Both the position numbers and the translations under genes were made by a program. From assembly GCA_004794785.1 (NCBI GenBank), contig SJOL01007074.1, positions 607,213-671,212 on the forward strand: a DNA stretch of 64,000 bases. Direction: 5' to 3'. This stretch comes from Opisthorchis felineus. Lineage: Eukaryota > Platyhelminthes > Trematoda > Opisthorchiida > Opisthorchiidae. The notes under the pieces are model-generated. The model was not told the DNA's origin. It worked only from the letters and a program-made list of their open reading frames with translations, and did no database searches. Numbering within the stretch: the stretch's first letter is position 1; the number at the start of each line of letters is the position of its first letter. This document shows positions 1 to 10,475 of the stretch, piece after piece.

Positions 1-1038
1 TTGATTAATAACTCCGAACACTGGGTGCAAAGAAATTGGCACTTTCAACCGGTTGATGTGCTTAAAGAAATGACAGTATCACGTATCAATTTGACTGACG
101 ACATTTGGGGGAAGAGGGCGCGACCTTTAACCCAAAGAAAGAGTATAGACTACCCTAAAAACGATCTTTTACGGTAGTTCAAGCTCTCTTGTGTGTCCAC
201 ATTTGAATGCTTCTGCAATATAAGCGAACTAATCTCGATTCTCTCCAGTAAAAGATTCGGCAAGGGACGGGTTACGGAGCAAGCGTGGACAGGGTGCTTC
301 AGGGTAGTAATAAGATTGGCATGAATTGGCATGAATTTCTTCGTATTGGAAATTCCAAATACCTAAAAAAAGAGGCTATGCAATTTACATCTTGGCTTTT
401 AACTCCGTTTGAAGATTCTCAAAAATATCTTTAAAATCCCATTAGCTAAGTTTGACTGGCATATAATTTGACAGCATGGAGAATGGACGAGTCTTTGGGC
501 CGGTCTCATGTCTGCCCAGATCAAAATCCCGGATCCCAGTGAGAACTCTAGCATCCTGATGTACTCTTACTTGATAGAATTCGAGTCAAATCTGCAAAAA
601 TTAGCATTTTCTGTGTTTTACAAGCCGAAACAGCTGGTGTAGAATTCACAGAGAAAGTGATTTTACTGTTACTTGCGGAGTTTAAGTAGCTAAAAGAGCT
701 GCATTTTACTTGAGTGGGTGTTTCTTGGTCTGACACATGTGCCGAAATTTCATATGAATCTACCTACCGATTAATAGTGACAAGGGTTCTTAAGATTTCA
801 CAATTCCGAACGATGGTCTGATAAATGCAAAGACACGGCTTAGTGTTCTGTTTACTGATAGGAACTAGCCCCCTCTGATTTGAGTGCTATTTGCTTACAC
901 TTTTGGTTGTGACTCTGAACTGGCGATTCTTCCAGTATTTCGAGATCTAAGTCATATAACACTTACAACATAATTTAAGTATTATTAAACACCTAACCAC
1001 TTTGAGTAACCGAAACGAATTTTGCCGAAGTTTCTGCG
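1..1038. other. non-coding stretch, nothing recognised
   Basis: AT-rich sequence with stops in all frames and no recognisable protein, repeat or RNA. It lies downstream of the minus-strand candidate exon that ends at 1039 and could hold that gene's 3' untranslated region. I see no clean AATAAA on the minus strand close to the stop. Confidence 0.5.
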
Positions 1039-1539
1039 TTAAAACCGTCTATTGCTGCATCCGTTACTGGCCGCGCTCGTATTTTGCCCTTTTTGAGTGG
1101 TGTGTTCCATCTTGGCAGTACTATACCATATGTTTTGTGGTTGATGCGGCTGGTGGTGATTTATGGGTCCACAAATACACATATATTCAAAATCCTGTGT
1201 ACGGTTACTATAGTATTGAGGTATTATTGATGATCTGAGCGCAGTATTGCTTTGAGGGAACTGGACGGTTCTTTCCACTTTGTCGTCTTTCGGCAACTCA
1301 GAACAACACGGGAACATGAATATGTCTTCAGGATAAACACTGATCAAGAGAACGGGTACCCGTTCAGTAAACAAGGGGCTTGATTTAGGGCACGCCATAT
1401 CTATTAAGTTTAGGTATTCCTTGCATGGATAGCTGAGATTCTCCCGATCGTTGCTGGAACAAATGAATCTTCGTGGATTTGCCAATACGGTCATGTCATG
1501 AAAACTGAATGGACTAAAACCTTTCGTGTCTGCACTGGC
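1039..1539 (-). CDS. candidate terminal exon, Cys-rich protein of unknown function
   Basis: The minus strand is open for about 166 codons to a TAA at 1039. A good acceptor precedes it: a T-rich tract ending in TTATCAG, with the exon starting GCC at 1539. The translation has an extracellular look, with spaced cysteines (FICSS, YPCKEYL, DMACP, FPCCSELP, YMCICGP) and a potential N-glycosylation site NRT, then a His/Gln-rich tail. I do not recognise the family. A second minus-strand open block at 1904-2066, also Cys-bearing, lies one short intron upstream and could be the previous exon. The phases match only if the acceptor is moved four bases to GGCCAG. The shorter plus-strand frame across 1002-1238 is treated as a shadow. 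This is one of the longest uninterrupted frames in the window outside transposons. Confidence 0.38.
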   Translation of the reverse strand, partial: ASADTKGFSPFSFHDMTVLANPRRFICSSNDRENLSYPCKEYLNLIDMACPKSSPLFTERVPVLLISVYPEDIFMFPCCSELPKDDKVERTVQFPQSNTALRSSIIPQYYSNRTQDFEYMCICGPINHHQPHQPQNIWYSTAKMEHTTQKGQNTSAASNGCSNRRF

Positions 1540-1903
1540 CTGATAAGAATATACATTTAGACAATTGGGTTTTGGTCGAATTGGTGGCTGTTTGCAGGGC
1601 ACAAAACTTGAATATCTTCTTTCAACTCACAGTTGCGTCCAAAAGACATTGCTTAATTGGAATTTTTTGTCAGGGATATCTTCGGAAGGAACCAGTTACT
1701 GAACTTTTCTTGGAAAAAAGGTTGGCTCCTGATCTATTTCGGAATCTTGATAGGTTCAAGGTATTTATGGTTTTACAATAAAGTGAATGGACCTGTAGTT
1801 ATGATTATTAATCTGTTCACACGAGTTAGATGTGAGTTTGGTGACCAGCGTGTGTAAGATATATGCCATAAAAATGTGGATATCCAAAAACTCGGTGAGG
1901 CAC

Positions 1904-2066
1904 CGATGTATGCAAGCCGCTAAGTCAATGTTTTCTCCGGTACACAATGAGCAATTACATTTAACGCCAAGTCTGTACCGACTTCTCCAAAGTGACAGTT
2001 TCTTATAATTATGCAAGTTGTGTTTGGAAATTAGCGCAGTATTGGAACCGCCAGCTGACTTGAAAA
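1904..2066 (-). CDS. candidate internal exon, unknown protein
   Basis: This minus-strand block begins after a textbook acceptor (pyrimidine-rich, CCTGTTCCTACAG) and can end at CATCG followed by GTGCCT, a moderate donor. It encodes about 54 residues (FKSAGGSNTALISKHN at the start, VKCNCSLCTGENIDLAAC near the end) with a CxC-x2-C cluster. The Cys-rich character resembles that of the next minus-strand block, 1039-1539, so the two may be consecutive exons of one secreted or surface protein with an intron of about 360 bases. The family is not recognised, and support is limited to splice signals and composition. Confidence 0.3.
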
Positions 2067-2204
2067 CTGTAGGAACAGGGAGTTTCATTCCCAATGTCAA
2101 GTAGAAGTCCGGTTTCTGGAAGGTTCTGAAACATACCTATCGTCATAATAATTTAGCTCCTTTTACCAAAAGAACACTACTCATAGGGTAAATGAAATCT
2201 CTCC

Positions 2205-2257
2205 GACAGCCCGCGACCGGTTTTGCCCTTCTAGGGGCTCAGCAGGTGGGTGCAGTG
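2205..2257 (-). ncRNA. hammerhead ribozyme, type I, degenerate copy
   Basis: Read on the minus strand, the order is: stem I 5' side, core CUGCUGA (consensus CUGAUGA with one change), stem II GCCC/GGGC around CUAGAA, AAAA in place of GAAA, compact stem III CCGG, the UC at the cleavage site, then the stem I 3' side GCGGGCUGUC. It has the same 53-nt length and layout as 8097-8149. Sequence after the ribozyme also matches (both continue GTCG, A or G, AGAG, then a TGAGTAGT motif). Two core changes probably make it inactive. Hammerheads in trematodes are known from Sm-alpha SINEs and Penelope-like elements. Confidence 0.55.
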
Positions 2258-2439
2258 CCTGAAATTCACTCAACCTCTTCGTGTCCCACCCGAAACCAAA
2301 TTGTGACCATTTTGCGAAATGCACTCATTTTCACACCCACATTTTTTGAAAGTAGATCCAACTGAATCCCAGCAGAGTTCCTCGTCCGTGATATTCTTCA
2401 GCTGAGTGTGCTACTCAAAGGCTACCTCGTGATTCATCT

Positions 2440-2600
2440 GACACCATATTCGAGACGTCGCAGTACGTTGTCCCGACGGACGCACCAATCAGACTGCGGC
2501 TTTCCGAATGTCGTGCCAAATGAAACACGAGATTGCCTTTCCGCAGAACGTTCAGCTGAAGGAGAACATCATGAATGGTAGACTCACATGGGATCCAGCT
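2440..2600. repeat. dispersed repeat, diverged copy
   Basis: This block around CCGAATGTCGTGCCAA, followed by a shared pattern of TTCAGCTGAAGGAGAACATCAT, lines up by eye with 8195-8320 (CGAATATCGTGCCAA followed by TTCAGTTGAAGAATATCAT). Neither copy has a recognisable protein. It is probably a diverged transposon-derived sequence. The alignment was made by eye. Confidence 0.3.
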
Positions 2601-5600
2601 GAGCGCAAATGAATGCATTTGAGGGAATTAGTCAGTTTTTTCTTTATAAATGCTTCAATCAAGGCAACTCACGGTTTCGAAAATTTACTCAACAAATCAC
2701 TGTAGCTCGACATCACAATAATGGCTACAATATTCTCCTCATACCTCTGAAACGAGTGTGATGCTTTGTGAGTTATTATTGCATTTAGGCATAAAAGGGT
2801 AGGATGCCCAAAAATATGAAGAACGTTTGACAAATGTCTGGTTTACTACTCGTTCCAGGCTGCAATTGACAGGTGCAACAGTTGCATTCAGTTCCATTAT
2901 TATTTACCTGGATATTTTGTTCACAAGCTTCATGAGGCACTGTTTTTTTATTTTCATAACTTGTTTACTTCTAAGGATGTTTTTTACAGAACTGGTGCTT
3001 CATGTCATCAATTTTGACTATTTCTCCACCTTTTAAGATTTACGTGGTCAGTGTATCAGCTAGTCAGCTGTGGACCATCGAAGGGTCTGTGGTGCACGCC
3101 TGGATCATTCGTGTGTCCTCCGAGGTCAGAAGCGTCGAAACGTCATTATGTGACAGCGTCTAACAACTCGAAATAACGGCCTCAGATACCTTCCTAAAAT
3201 AAGACAGCTGAGAGGACAAGCGATGGCCATTAGGACTCAACCGACTGGCTACGTTCTACTTAAATGCGGCAATCGCTCTACCGCACATAATTAACCAAAG
3301 GTGGTGATTCTATCTTTATTTATTGCCCTAATTTACTTTTTCGAAGACAAGGTTTAGTCCTTTGCAGGTCTGGAGAGACAGCACTGTCGTAGGAAACGCT
3401 TTTCTATTTGTTAACATGTTGTGAACGGTAAAGTTTCCAGCGTCTCTTTGTTGTGATAAGTATTGTGCACTTCGATTTCTGTCACCTTCCTTGGTCCGTC
3501 AAAAGCAATCCTTTCATCGATTTGGATGGAAGAAAATACTGACACATACTGCCTTTTTGGATCTGAAACCCAACTGACAAAAGTAAATTTCCGTTTGGTA
3601 ACAAGAACAAGAAGCCACGATTATCAAAAATAGACTTTACTTAAGGAGACTGGAGATGTACGCATAATGCAGATAAACAATATATACATATATGTGGATA
3701 TTAGTCTCAGTCCAATATAATATTAATGATGAGGTGTGGTTAAGGTTTTTGACATCCAATTACATCTTCAGGCTTGATAATATGTTGTTGGTACTTTAAA
3801 CAAAAGTGTAACGGAAACACGTGGCCCCTAAAGCACTTAAAGCAAGTTGACCCAAGGTTGAATGTGGATCATCTTTGGAGATTCAGAAATAATCAAAACA
3901 TGTCAGTCTCTCCCTTTTTGTAGCTACGGCAATACTATATAAAAAAGTTCAGACATATCTGCATAACGAATAAAATAATAACAGTAAAAATGAAATGACG
4001 GAATATACCAAATAAGTGTCTTCAAAATATTGATTTCAAGGTTCTCGAGTCAGAAATAACGCACTTTATTTCTTAGTCAAAATCTTTCGTAAATTATTGA
4101 CCTGGAGCTTACAGCATTACATTAGCTAAACAAACGATGTAAGTTTTCTTGCATTCTTTTTTACGATGTTTGAAAACTATATATACTAGTCCTACGCCTT
4201 GCTGATGATGACAATTTTCATTTTTTGAATTGCAACTGCGACTGTCCTGCTAATTCGTAGGTGGATGATGGGTTGTTCACTGGACGTGAAGCTGTGAACA
4301 GTTTCGAAGTATAAATGTGCGACCTGACACTAAGATTAGTTTCACAGCCAGAAATTGCCCCGATCGTGAGGATAAGTCCAATTTTTCCGTAAAAGACTGG
4401 GTAAAACGGAAAAATGACTAAATACGGTCATCACTCCGGTAAACGTTTAGGTGTGAAATTGGGTGCAGTATGGCAATTTTGATGGTGATTGACCCAACCA
4501 CGAGAAGGTTGTGAGCAGTGGCTGGTGTTGGCGCGGTCGTTGTTGCAGTATAAGGTAGTGCACAGCTAACCCAACTGCCGATTTGAACGAGGGGAATTTT
4601 TTCGCACAATATAAAAAAGAACCTTGATTGTCAAGTTTTGCAGCACAAACCTCGTTTATTTAGTAATGGCCATTCCCCCTCCCCTAAAACCCATATGTAT
4701 CGTCCGGTATTATTTCTCCCGTTTTTCATCGTTTATTAACTATTTTTAGTACACCGATTCTTTTCTCAGACCTTACATCTGATATCCATACAAGTGGTCT
4801 TAGTCAGTTTGGTTTTTCCTGTTTTTTCTCCATCTGGTTTGTTAATAGCGTGCACCCAAAAAGACGTCCCGCCTTAATGAACACATATGGGTTCCTCAAG
4901 ACCAAGTGCGCTCTTTGTGAGCACTGTCGTTATTATGTTGTCTCTTATGTACTTCTCACTGGAAATTCAGTATCGCCAATCCCTCCACTTTGCCCATAGA
5001 CTCTTTTAGCACTCACTATCATTGTCCTCATTCATCGTAGCTGCACAAATTTTGATTTTATGGTGAAAACACACAGTAGGCGGTTTATCAGGAACGACTT
5101 CCAGTAAATTACACGTGAGATAATAGCGTCCAGCTAACATCAAATGCGCGACAGTTGACAATAATGTCGACAAATTCAGGAGGATGCATCACTGCTTCGA
5201 ATCAGAAGGTTGCACAGTTGGACTTTTTTGCAGTTATCTTGACGAAATGTGAATAACTTCTGTAGATAATGAAAAGAACAAAAGACAGGCTTTACCACAC
5301 ATCAGCAGAATCCACAACGCACGTGTTGGCCGATTCATTTATATCCGTAGTCATGGAGATTATTTGGTGTATTTCCAAGCACCATTAAACAAAAATCTAC
5401 AGTAGTCCACAGTATACCTAATAAAGATCCCTTTGGAGCTTGTACGTAACTAAACTTAATAAGGGGTTCCTCTAGATATTTTTTGAAATCGCACACTTGA
5501 GCGACACTTCTTGATTCATTAAAATGAAAAACATAAGGGAATTTTTGTCTTAATCAAACAATAAACCCACTGAAGACCGGAGGTATGGATGGATTAATGT

Positions 5601-7521
5601 GTTAGTATAATGGTAGGACAATAAACACGGTATGCTCTGCGACAGAATTCAAAAGGTTTGACAGTCTTAAGGTCTCAGCTCACGCAGCAGCTAGTAGGAT
5701 CCATTGCACCTTATGAGTAAAATTGTTTGCAGAATTAGTTTTCATCACCCCGATAACTCACAGACATCCTGCTATCAAAAATACCTAACCGCGTTTTTAC
5801 TGTGGCAAACGTGGTGTAGTTAAAATAATAAAAAACGAATTTGGCTACCAACGCACCCGATAGACAACAAACATTAATTCTCACTACTTCACCAAGTTAT
5901 GTAACGCTTGACTCACCATCTTACTGGTGAGGTTTTTTCTGTTCACGTGACGGTGTTCAAAGGGGTCTGCTAAACTGCCACTTTTAACTGATTTTTGCTT
6001 GGGGTTTTTTGTGGGTTGCTTGAGAAGGACTTGCCAACCAAACCCCTGAAGGGGCAATTGTGGAGCAGTAGGTTTCCTGGCATTCCAAATTACGGAACCA
6101 GCTACATGAACAGCATCGCATAATCTACCATGTTTTTAGGGATTACAATTTACTCTCACGAAGCAATGTCCTAGGTGATCTGCTAACTGGATGCAAGCAA
6201 ATGTGTTTATAGATATAGCACGTTATCACTATCGGAAACTAGCTGCGGCTTGAATGAGAACGTTAACTGATATCCCCTTGAGATTCTTATCACAGTTGTC
6301 TATTGATAGATCACTGGATCTTTCGCTGCGGCTAGAAAGATGAGTTTCCATAGCTGCTACCTGAATATCGCTGCAACAGTTGTGGTTATGTTTTTCGTCA
6401 GGTACTTGTACTAGGTATTACTACCTCAGCCATGTCGGTCTGTAAACGGTTTTCTACATGTGTTTCTTCTGCCAAAACACGTACTACATTTTTGACAATG
6501 TATCCGATTACTGCAATATACAAGTGAACGAGCGCTGAAAGTACTTGATCATTATACAGCAAGCAGACTGTCAGAATGAGGGACCAGATTTCATTCACGG
6601 CGGTTAGAATAATTTTGGATCAGAAAAGAGCTACCCTTATTCAACCAGTTTTTTCTACCCGAACTCAAACAAAATTAACTATTGTGATGCAGGTATGCTG
6701 ATATGTTGTGAAAGTGTCGCCGTGGTGGTACATGGCACAGGAGGAGAACTTCTGCCCATTTAAATTTCGGATGGGTGATATCATCTGAAGCAATTAGATA
6801 CAACTTGACCGACTTAGGCAGTAACTAATCAGTCAGTTTTGAGTCCGTTTGAATTCTCTGACGGCAATGATCTAAGTCCAAAAGTTAACATCGTCTATAT
6901 TGTACACTTCTATAAGAATAGCACGTAAAAGGTTCGCAGTATAAAGAACTAGTCGATATGTTATAAAGTATCTGTACTATTGTACTCAGCACTATTGCTC
7001 GGCACCGTATCAAAGTGGTCATTTATGCACCAGGATGGCACAGCCACATATATCCCAAGGGCCTTGCCATAGTTTTGGTCTTTGTTACGATCTACCTTGA
7101 CGAGTCACGGGGAAACATAAATTACATCACCCATTCCATGAGACGATTTGATAGTTATCCAAAAATAAGTTTTGAGTTGCATAAAACTCACAAATCATCC
7201 CAAAACCAGCTTTTGAGAGTGCACGTATTGATGGGCGAAATCCAAACAACGACGTAGGTTTTTATGGGAAAATTGGCATAGATCTTAAATGATTTTATGC
7301 TGACAAGGACATTGTGCATAGTACCTGGACTTTGCTAGGTGCATAAGCCTCACTGAAATGTGAGGGCCAGTTTATACCATGATCGCGAGCCAGCTAGAAC
7401 AATCAGGTTGGCTTAGGAGTAAACAGTGATTATCAGGTTGTTTAGGAGAAGATTAGTACTATAGCTTAGTCAATAGTTTAACAGGAATTCCCTTCTCGTT
7501 AGTTCTAATATTTGTTGGAAG

Positions 7522-7585
7522 CATGAGGAGATTTGGTGGTTTTCTACTGAGATTTCATCGTGTAAGTGATGCCAGCTACACTGCA
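7522..7585. repeat. short dispersed repeat (GAGATTTGGTGG block)
   Basis: The phrase TGAGGAGATTTGGTGG with the following ACTGAGATTTCATCGTGTAA resembles 34590-34640 and, more weakly, 34690-34725. It is therefore likely part of a dispersed repeat family. No coding content is seen. Confidence 0.3.
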
Positions 7586-7589
7586 AGGC

Positions 7590-7700
7590 CGGCTTTTAAT
7601 TTTTTGGACACAGCAGCAGCGCGTATCTCACGGAATCCCAGGGAGTTTCGAACCTACGACCTCCAGGCTAGTAGTTTGAACAGATAACATTTTTGGCCAT
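7590..7700 (-). mobile_element. tRNA-derived SINE-like fragment
   Basis: On the minus strand a near-perfect RNA polymerase III B box (GTAGGTTCGAAACTCC, 7642-7657) follows a region reading CAAACTACTAGCCTGGAGG, like the anticodon side of a tRNA. A body of unrelated sequence follows. The upstream A box is poorly preserved and the cloverleaf is incomplete, so this is a SINE head rather than a tRNA gene. It does not obviously belong to the SINE family seen at 29.5 and 43.4 kb. Confidence 0.35.
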
Positions 7701-8096
7701 GACCGGTTGATTAGTATTGTGATCATTTCGGACTTGGACGGGAAAGTTGGCTAAGGTTCCTACTGGGTAAAAGTCCTATGGTTTCTGATATAGTGAGTGA
7801 TTATTGCCCTTAGATCACTTTAGTTCTAAGCGCATGATTGGTTGAGTTACAATGACACAGTATTGTTCAGAAATGGTGCACAACGTTTTGGGCACCCATT
7901 GCTTGCCTCTGTACCATACAGCTTTGATTTATAATTTCTATGAATTTTTTCCGGTATCCCTCCGGCCGATAAGAAAAAAAATATCATAAACAAACTAGTT
8001 GAAAGACTGCGCGCAGTGTTTATGTGCAACGCATGGGTTTCGCAGCACCAATTTTGGCAGCTGTAACATTTTAGGGGCCCAGATCGGAAGCTCGGG

Positions 8097-8149
8097 GACT
8101 GCACCTACCTGATGAGCTCCAAGAAGAGCGACACCGGTCGTGGGCAGTC
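8097..8149 (+). ncRNA. hammerhead ribozyme, type I, near-complete
   Basis: All parts of a hammerhead are present in order. Stem I 5' side runs from GACUGC at 8097 to AC at 8108. The core CUGAUGA is at 8109-8115. Stem II is GCUC 8116-8119 with GAGC 8126-8129. GACA at 8130-8133 stands where GAAA is expected. A minimal stem III, CCGG, is at 8134-8137 and the cleavage-site UC at 8138-8139. The stem I 3' side GUGGGCAGUC is at 8140-8149. Stem I pairs over ten base pairs with A8103 and U8106 bulged, which could serve as loop contacts. The one flaw is A to C in the GAAA box, expected to reduce or abolish cleavage. The very short stem III matches the minimal hammerheads described in Penelope-like elements and small retroelements. 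Confidence 0.72.
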
Positions 8150-8189
8150 GAAGAGCTCTCACCAATCTTGTGAGTAGTTTCCTTTATGA

Positions 8190-8570
8190 AAATATACTGC
8201 GATATCTCGAATATCGTGCCAACAGAATCATGAGGCGGCCTTTGTGGTGCATATTCAGTTGAAGAATATCATAAACGAGAGATTCAGTTGGGTCTCTCGT
8301 GAAAAGCAAATTGATATGCAAAATCATGGTTCCACGTACATCCCAATAGGAGGAATTCCACAAACATACAGAAGTACGTCTAAATATTAGCTAAACAAAA
8401 TCCAAAAATGTTCACAATGAAAACTGTGGCGGAGAACGTTGTGGTACTTGAAAGTTTCAACAATGGTGGTCCCACAAGTTCCGTGTGTAGAATGTGTGGA
8501 ACGGAGAGCAAGAACATTCAATGTTAAAATACATGTCCGTTGTGACTCATTTGGATCATACACGAATAAA
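8190..8570. repeat. dispersed repeat blocks downstream of the ribozyme
   Basis: Two adjacent blocks (8190-8340 and 8410-8570) share short phrases with 2440-2600 and 21640-21830. These include CGAATATCGTGCCAA, TTCAGTTGAAGAATATCAT and GGAACGGAGAGCAAGAACATTCAATG. They are probably parts of an unclassified non-coding repeat. No protein homology is visible. Confidence 0.28.
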
Positions 8571-10175
8571 ATGCTGCCCATCATGACTTAAATGGCCACT
8601 CTGGTTTTCCGGGAACGTCTTGCCCGAGCGGTATCATTTCGATTTTTTATTAGGTACGCAGCACAGAAACGAACATTCACAAACAGGAGCAATATGTGCT
8701 TCAGAACAAAGGATCATTGTACAAATTGACCAAGATTGTTGTGGTGGTGCCACTACTGGAATCAGTAGCAGGTTTTCACTGCGACTACTTCTTTGTGACT
8801 AACGTGGCTACCATCATACATCCCAATCTCGGAACTTGATAGTTCACCGAAGAGATTTCCAGATGGAGAATGGCGCCGCTCAGCAAAATTTTCACGACTA
8901 GTTGAAACCATATTTCTAGCCTGTTAGAATGCCAGATGGCTGTTGGTTATTCTTGTTCTGTAAGCTAGACGTTTTGGCTTTGTCCAACTAGCCTAGTTCA
9001 ACGCTTTGTGAGCCACAGACATTCTCCACAATACTGAACAATATCCTCTTTATCCTCGGTTTGATTCTCAGAAGGCTTTGTGCGATAGCCGCATCATCAC
9101 ACGGAGGGTTGTCCGCCTTGGGGACCGTCAGTAGGCCTGTTTTAGTTTTTATTATGGAACACCATAACACTGTGCCATAATGAATTGCATTAATTAGGGC
9201 CGAACAAGCGCCTGTGGCTTCTCAGAATAATTCAGCAGAATCCGTATCGTATCTATGTGGCCCTAATACCTTGAACTATATGGCGATCAGTAATATGTTT
9301 TGCAAGACTGTTGCAATACTACCGTAGTATTGTAAGTATAGTGTCGTTTCAATACCAGTAAAGATATCATACGTGTCCTTCAGGTTAATTCAGTTAACCT
9401 TCAACAGTCCGATTAGTTTGAATAACCTTTTGGTAACCCCTTGCACGTACTTGTTTTAAAAGAACATATGTCAGATCAGGCCCCTTATTGTGACAGCCGA
9501 GTAAGGCCAGAAGCGCACACTTGACATAATCCTTTTTTTCAGTACTTTCGGGTGAAGCTGTCACTCGATCTGGTAAACTTTGTGAAAGGGGATCTCAGGC
9601 AGCTGAGTTTGGAAGTTTGTAAAATGGGTGTTGAACACGAGCAAAGATCCCTAAGAAGCAACCGTTTTTAATTTTAAAATTTTCCATAACATTCCTCTGC
9701 AGATAAAACCTGAATGAGACAGACGCATCAACAATCATTTTGATGCATTTGGATTAAAAACAGGGATTATTCTATCTCCGGGACAAATATAGAATATGTC
9801 GAAACATGGACTTGGTTTGTATGAATGTAGATTAAAATCTTGTATATTCTTACCATTCAGGGGAAGAAGCATGTGTTCAACATGCTTACAAAAGAGACTT
9901 AACTAACCAGAAATGATAGAGCTCACTTGCATTTTATTGGGTAAAACACTGAACAAGCATTAACTTCCTATCTTTTTCTGCATTGGTAGAATCAGCCACC
10001 AAAATTTACACCGTTTAAGGTAATCTTCAAAATGAGGAGCTTTCCTAGGTTTGTGATGCTCGTTGAGTTCACCAGACGTTGACGCCTATTCCAGTAGGAA
10101 TATAAACGGCGATAGCACAGCCATAGAATGATAAACGAAGCGACTAATTGGAATGTGAAACGCGAACACGAATTA

Positions 10176-10475
10176 GATGTTTCACAAGGGCTTAGTAAAC
10201 AATCGGTGGTTTTTTGTTTGACAACGTTTCGCTTTTGACACAAAGGCTTCATCAGGCCCAGTGATTAGGCCACCAAGTTGGCCAGGCTTTACGGCAGACA
10301 GTAAGACGTCCTCAGTAAGACGTCAGTAAGACGCCCTCATATTAGCGCATTACAACGGTGTTGAATGTCAGTTAACGGCTCTTGTCGGTTAGTGTGGTTG
10401 ACAAAATCTTGCGTTGATAGGTTGGGGGAGTTTCAAATTAGTGCCGATCGGGTTTGGTTCCTTAATCTCAATCTG
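10176..10475. repeat. left inverted terminal repeat of Penelope-like element
   Basis: Reverse complement of 11898-12183 with scattered mismatches. It carries a small tandem array of three AGTAAGACG units (about 10299-10333) absent from the right arm, and a hammerhead-like core on the minus strand (10220-10255). Confidence 0.75.
10220..10255 (-). ncRNA. hammerhead-like core in Penelope repeat
   Basis: On the minus strand: CUGAUGA (10249-10255), a hairpin AGCCUUU/AAAAGC, GAAAC (10226-10230), then GUUGUC, which could supply the cleavage triplet at 10220-10222. One extra base separates CUGAUGA from stem II and I find no partner for stem I. It is therefore a hammerhead-like motif and not a demonstrable ribozyme. 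Hammerhead motifs are an established feature of Penelope terminal repeats. Confidence 0.35.

Larger units (their letters stand above)
2101..7585. other. non-coding stretch with ribozyme and repeat relics
   Basis: About 5.5 kb without a convincing exon. It contains the hammerhead ribozyme copy at 2205-2257 (minus) and a block at about 2440-2600 that resembles 8190-8320. A short open frame at 2827-3036 is hydrophobic and AT-driven, so it is not accepted as a gene. From 3.3 to 7.5 kb I see nothing beyond AT-rich unique sequence. Confidence 0.45.
7701..10175. other. non-coding stretch with hammerhead ribozyme
   Basis: No exon is supported. It holds the hammerhead ribozyme at 8097-8149 and repeat-like blocks at 8190-8340 and 8410-8570 that share phrases with 2440-2600 and 21640-21830. 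The short frames at 7847-8104 and 8620-8802 overlap the ribozyme and repeats and are not accepted as genes. Confidence 0.45.
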
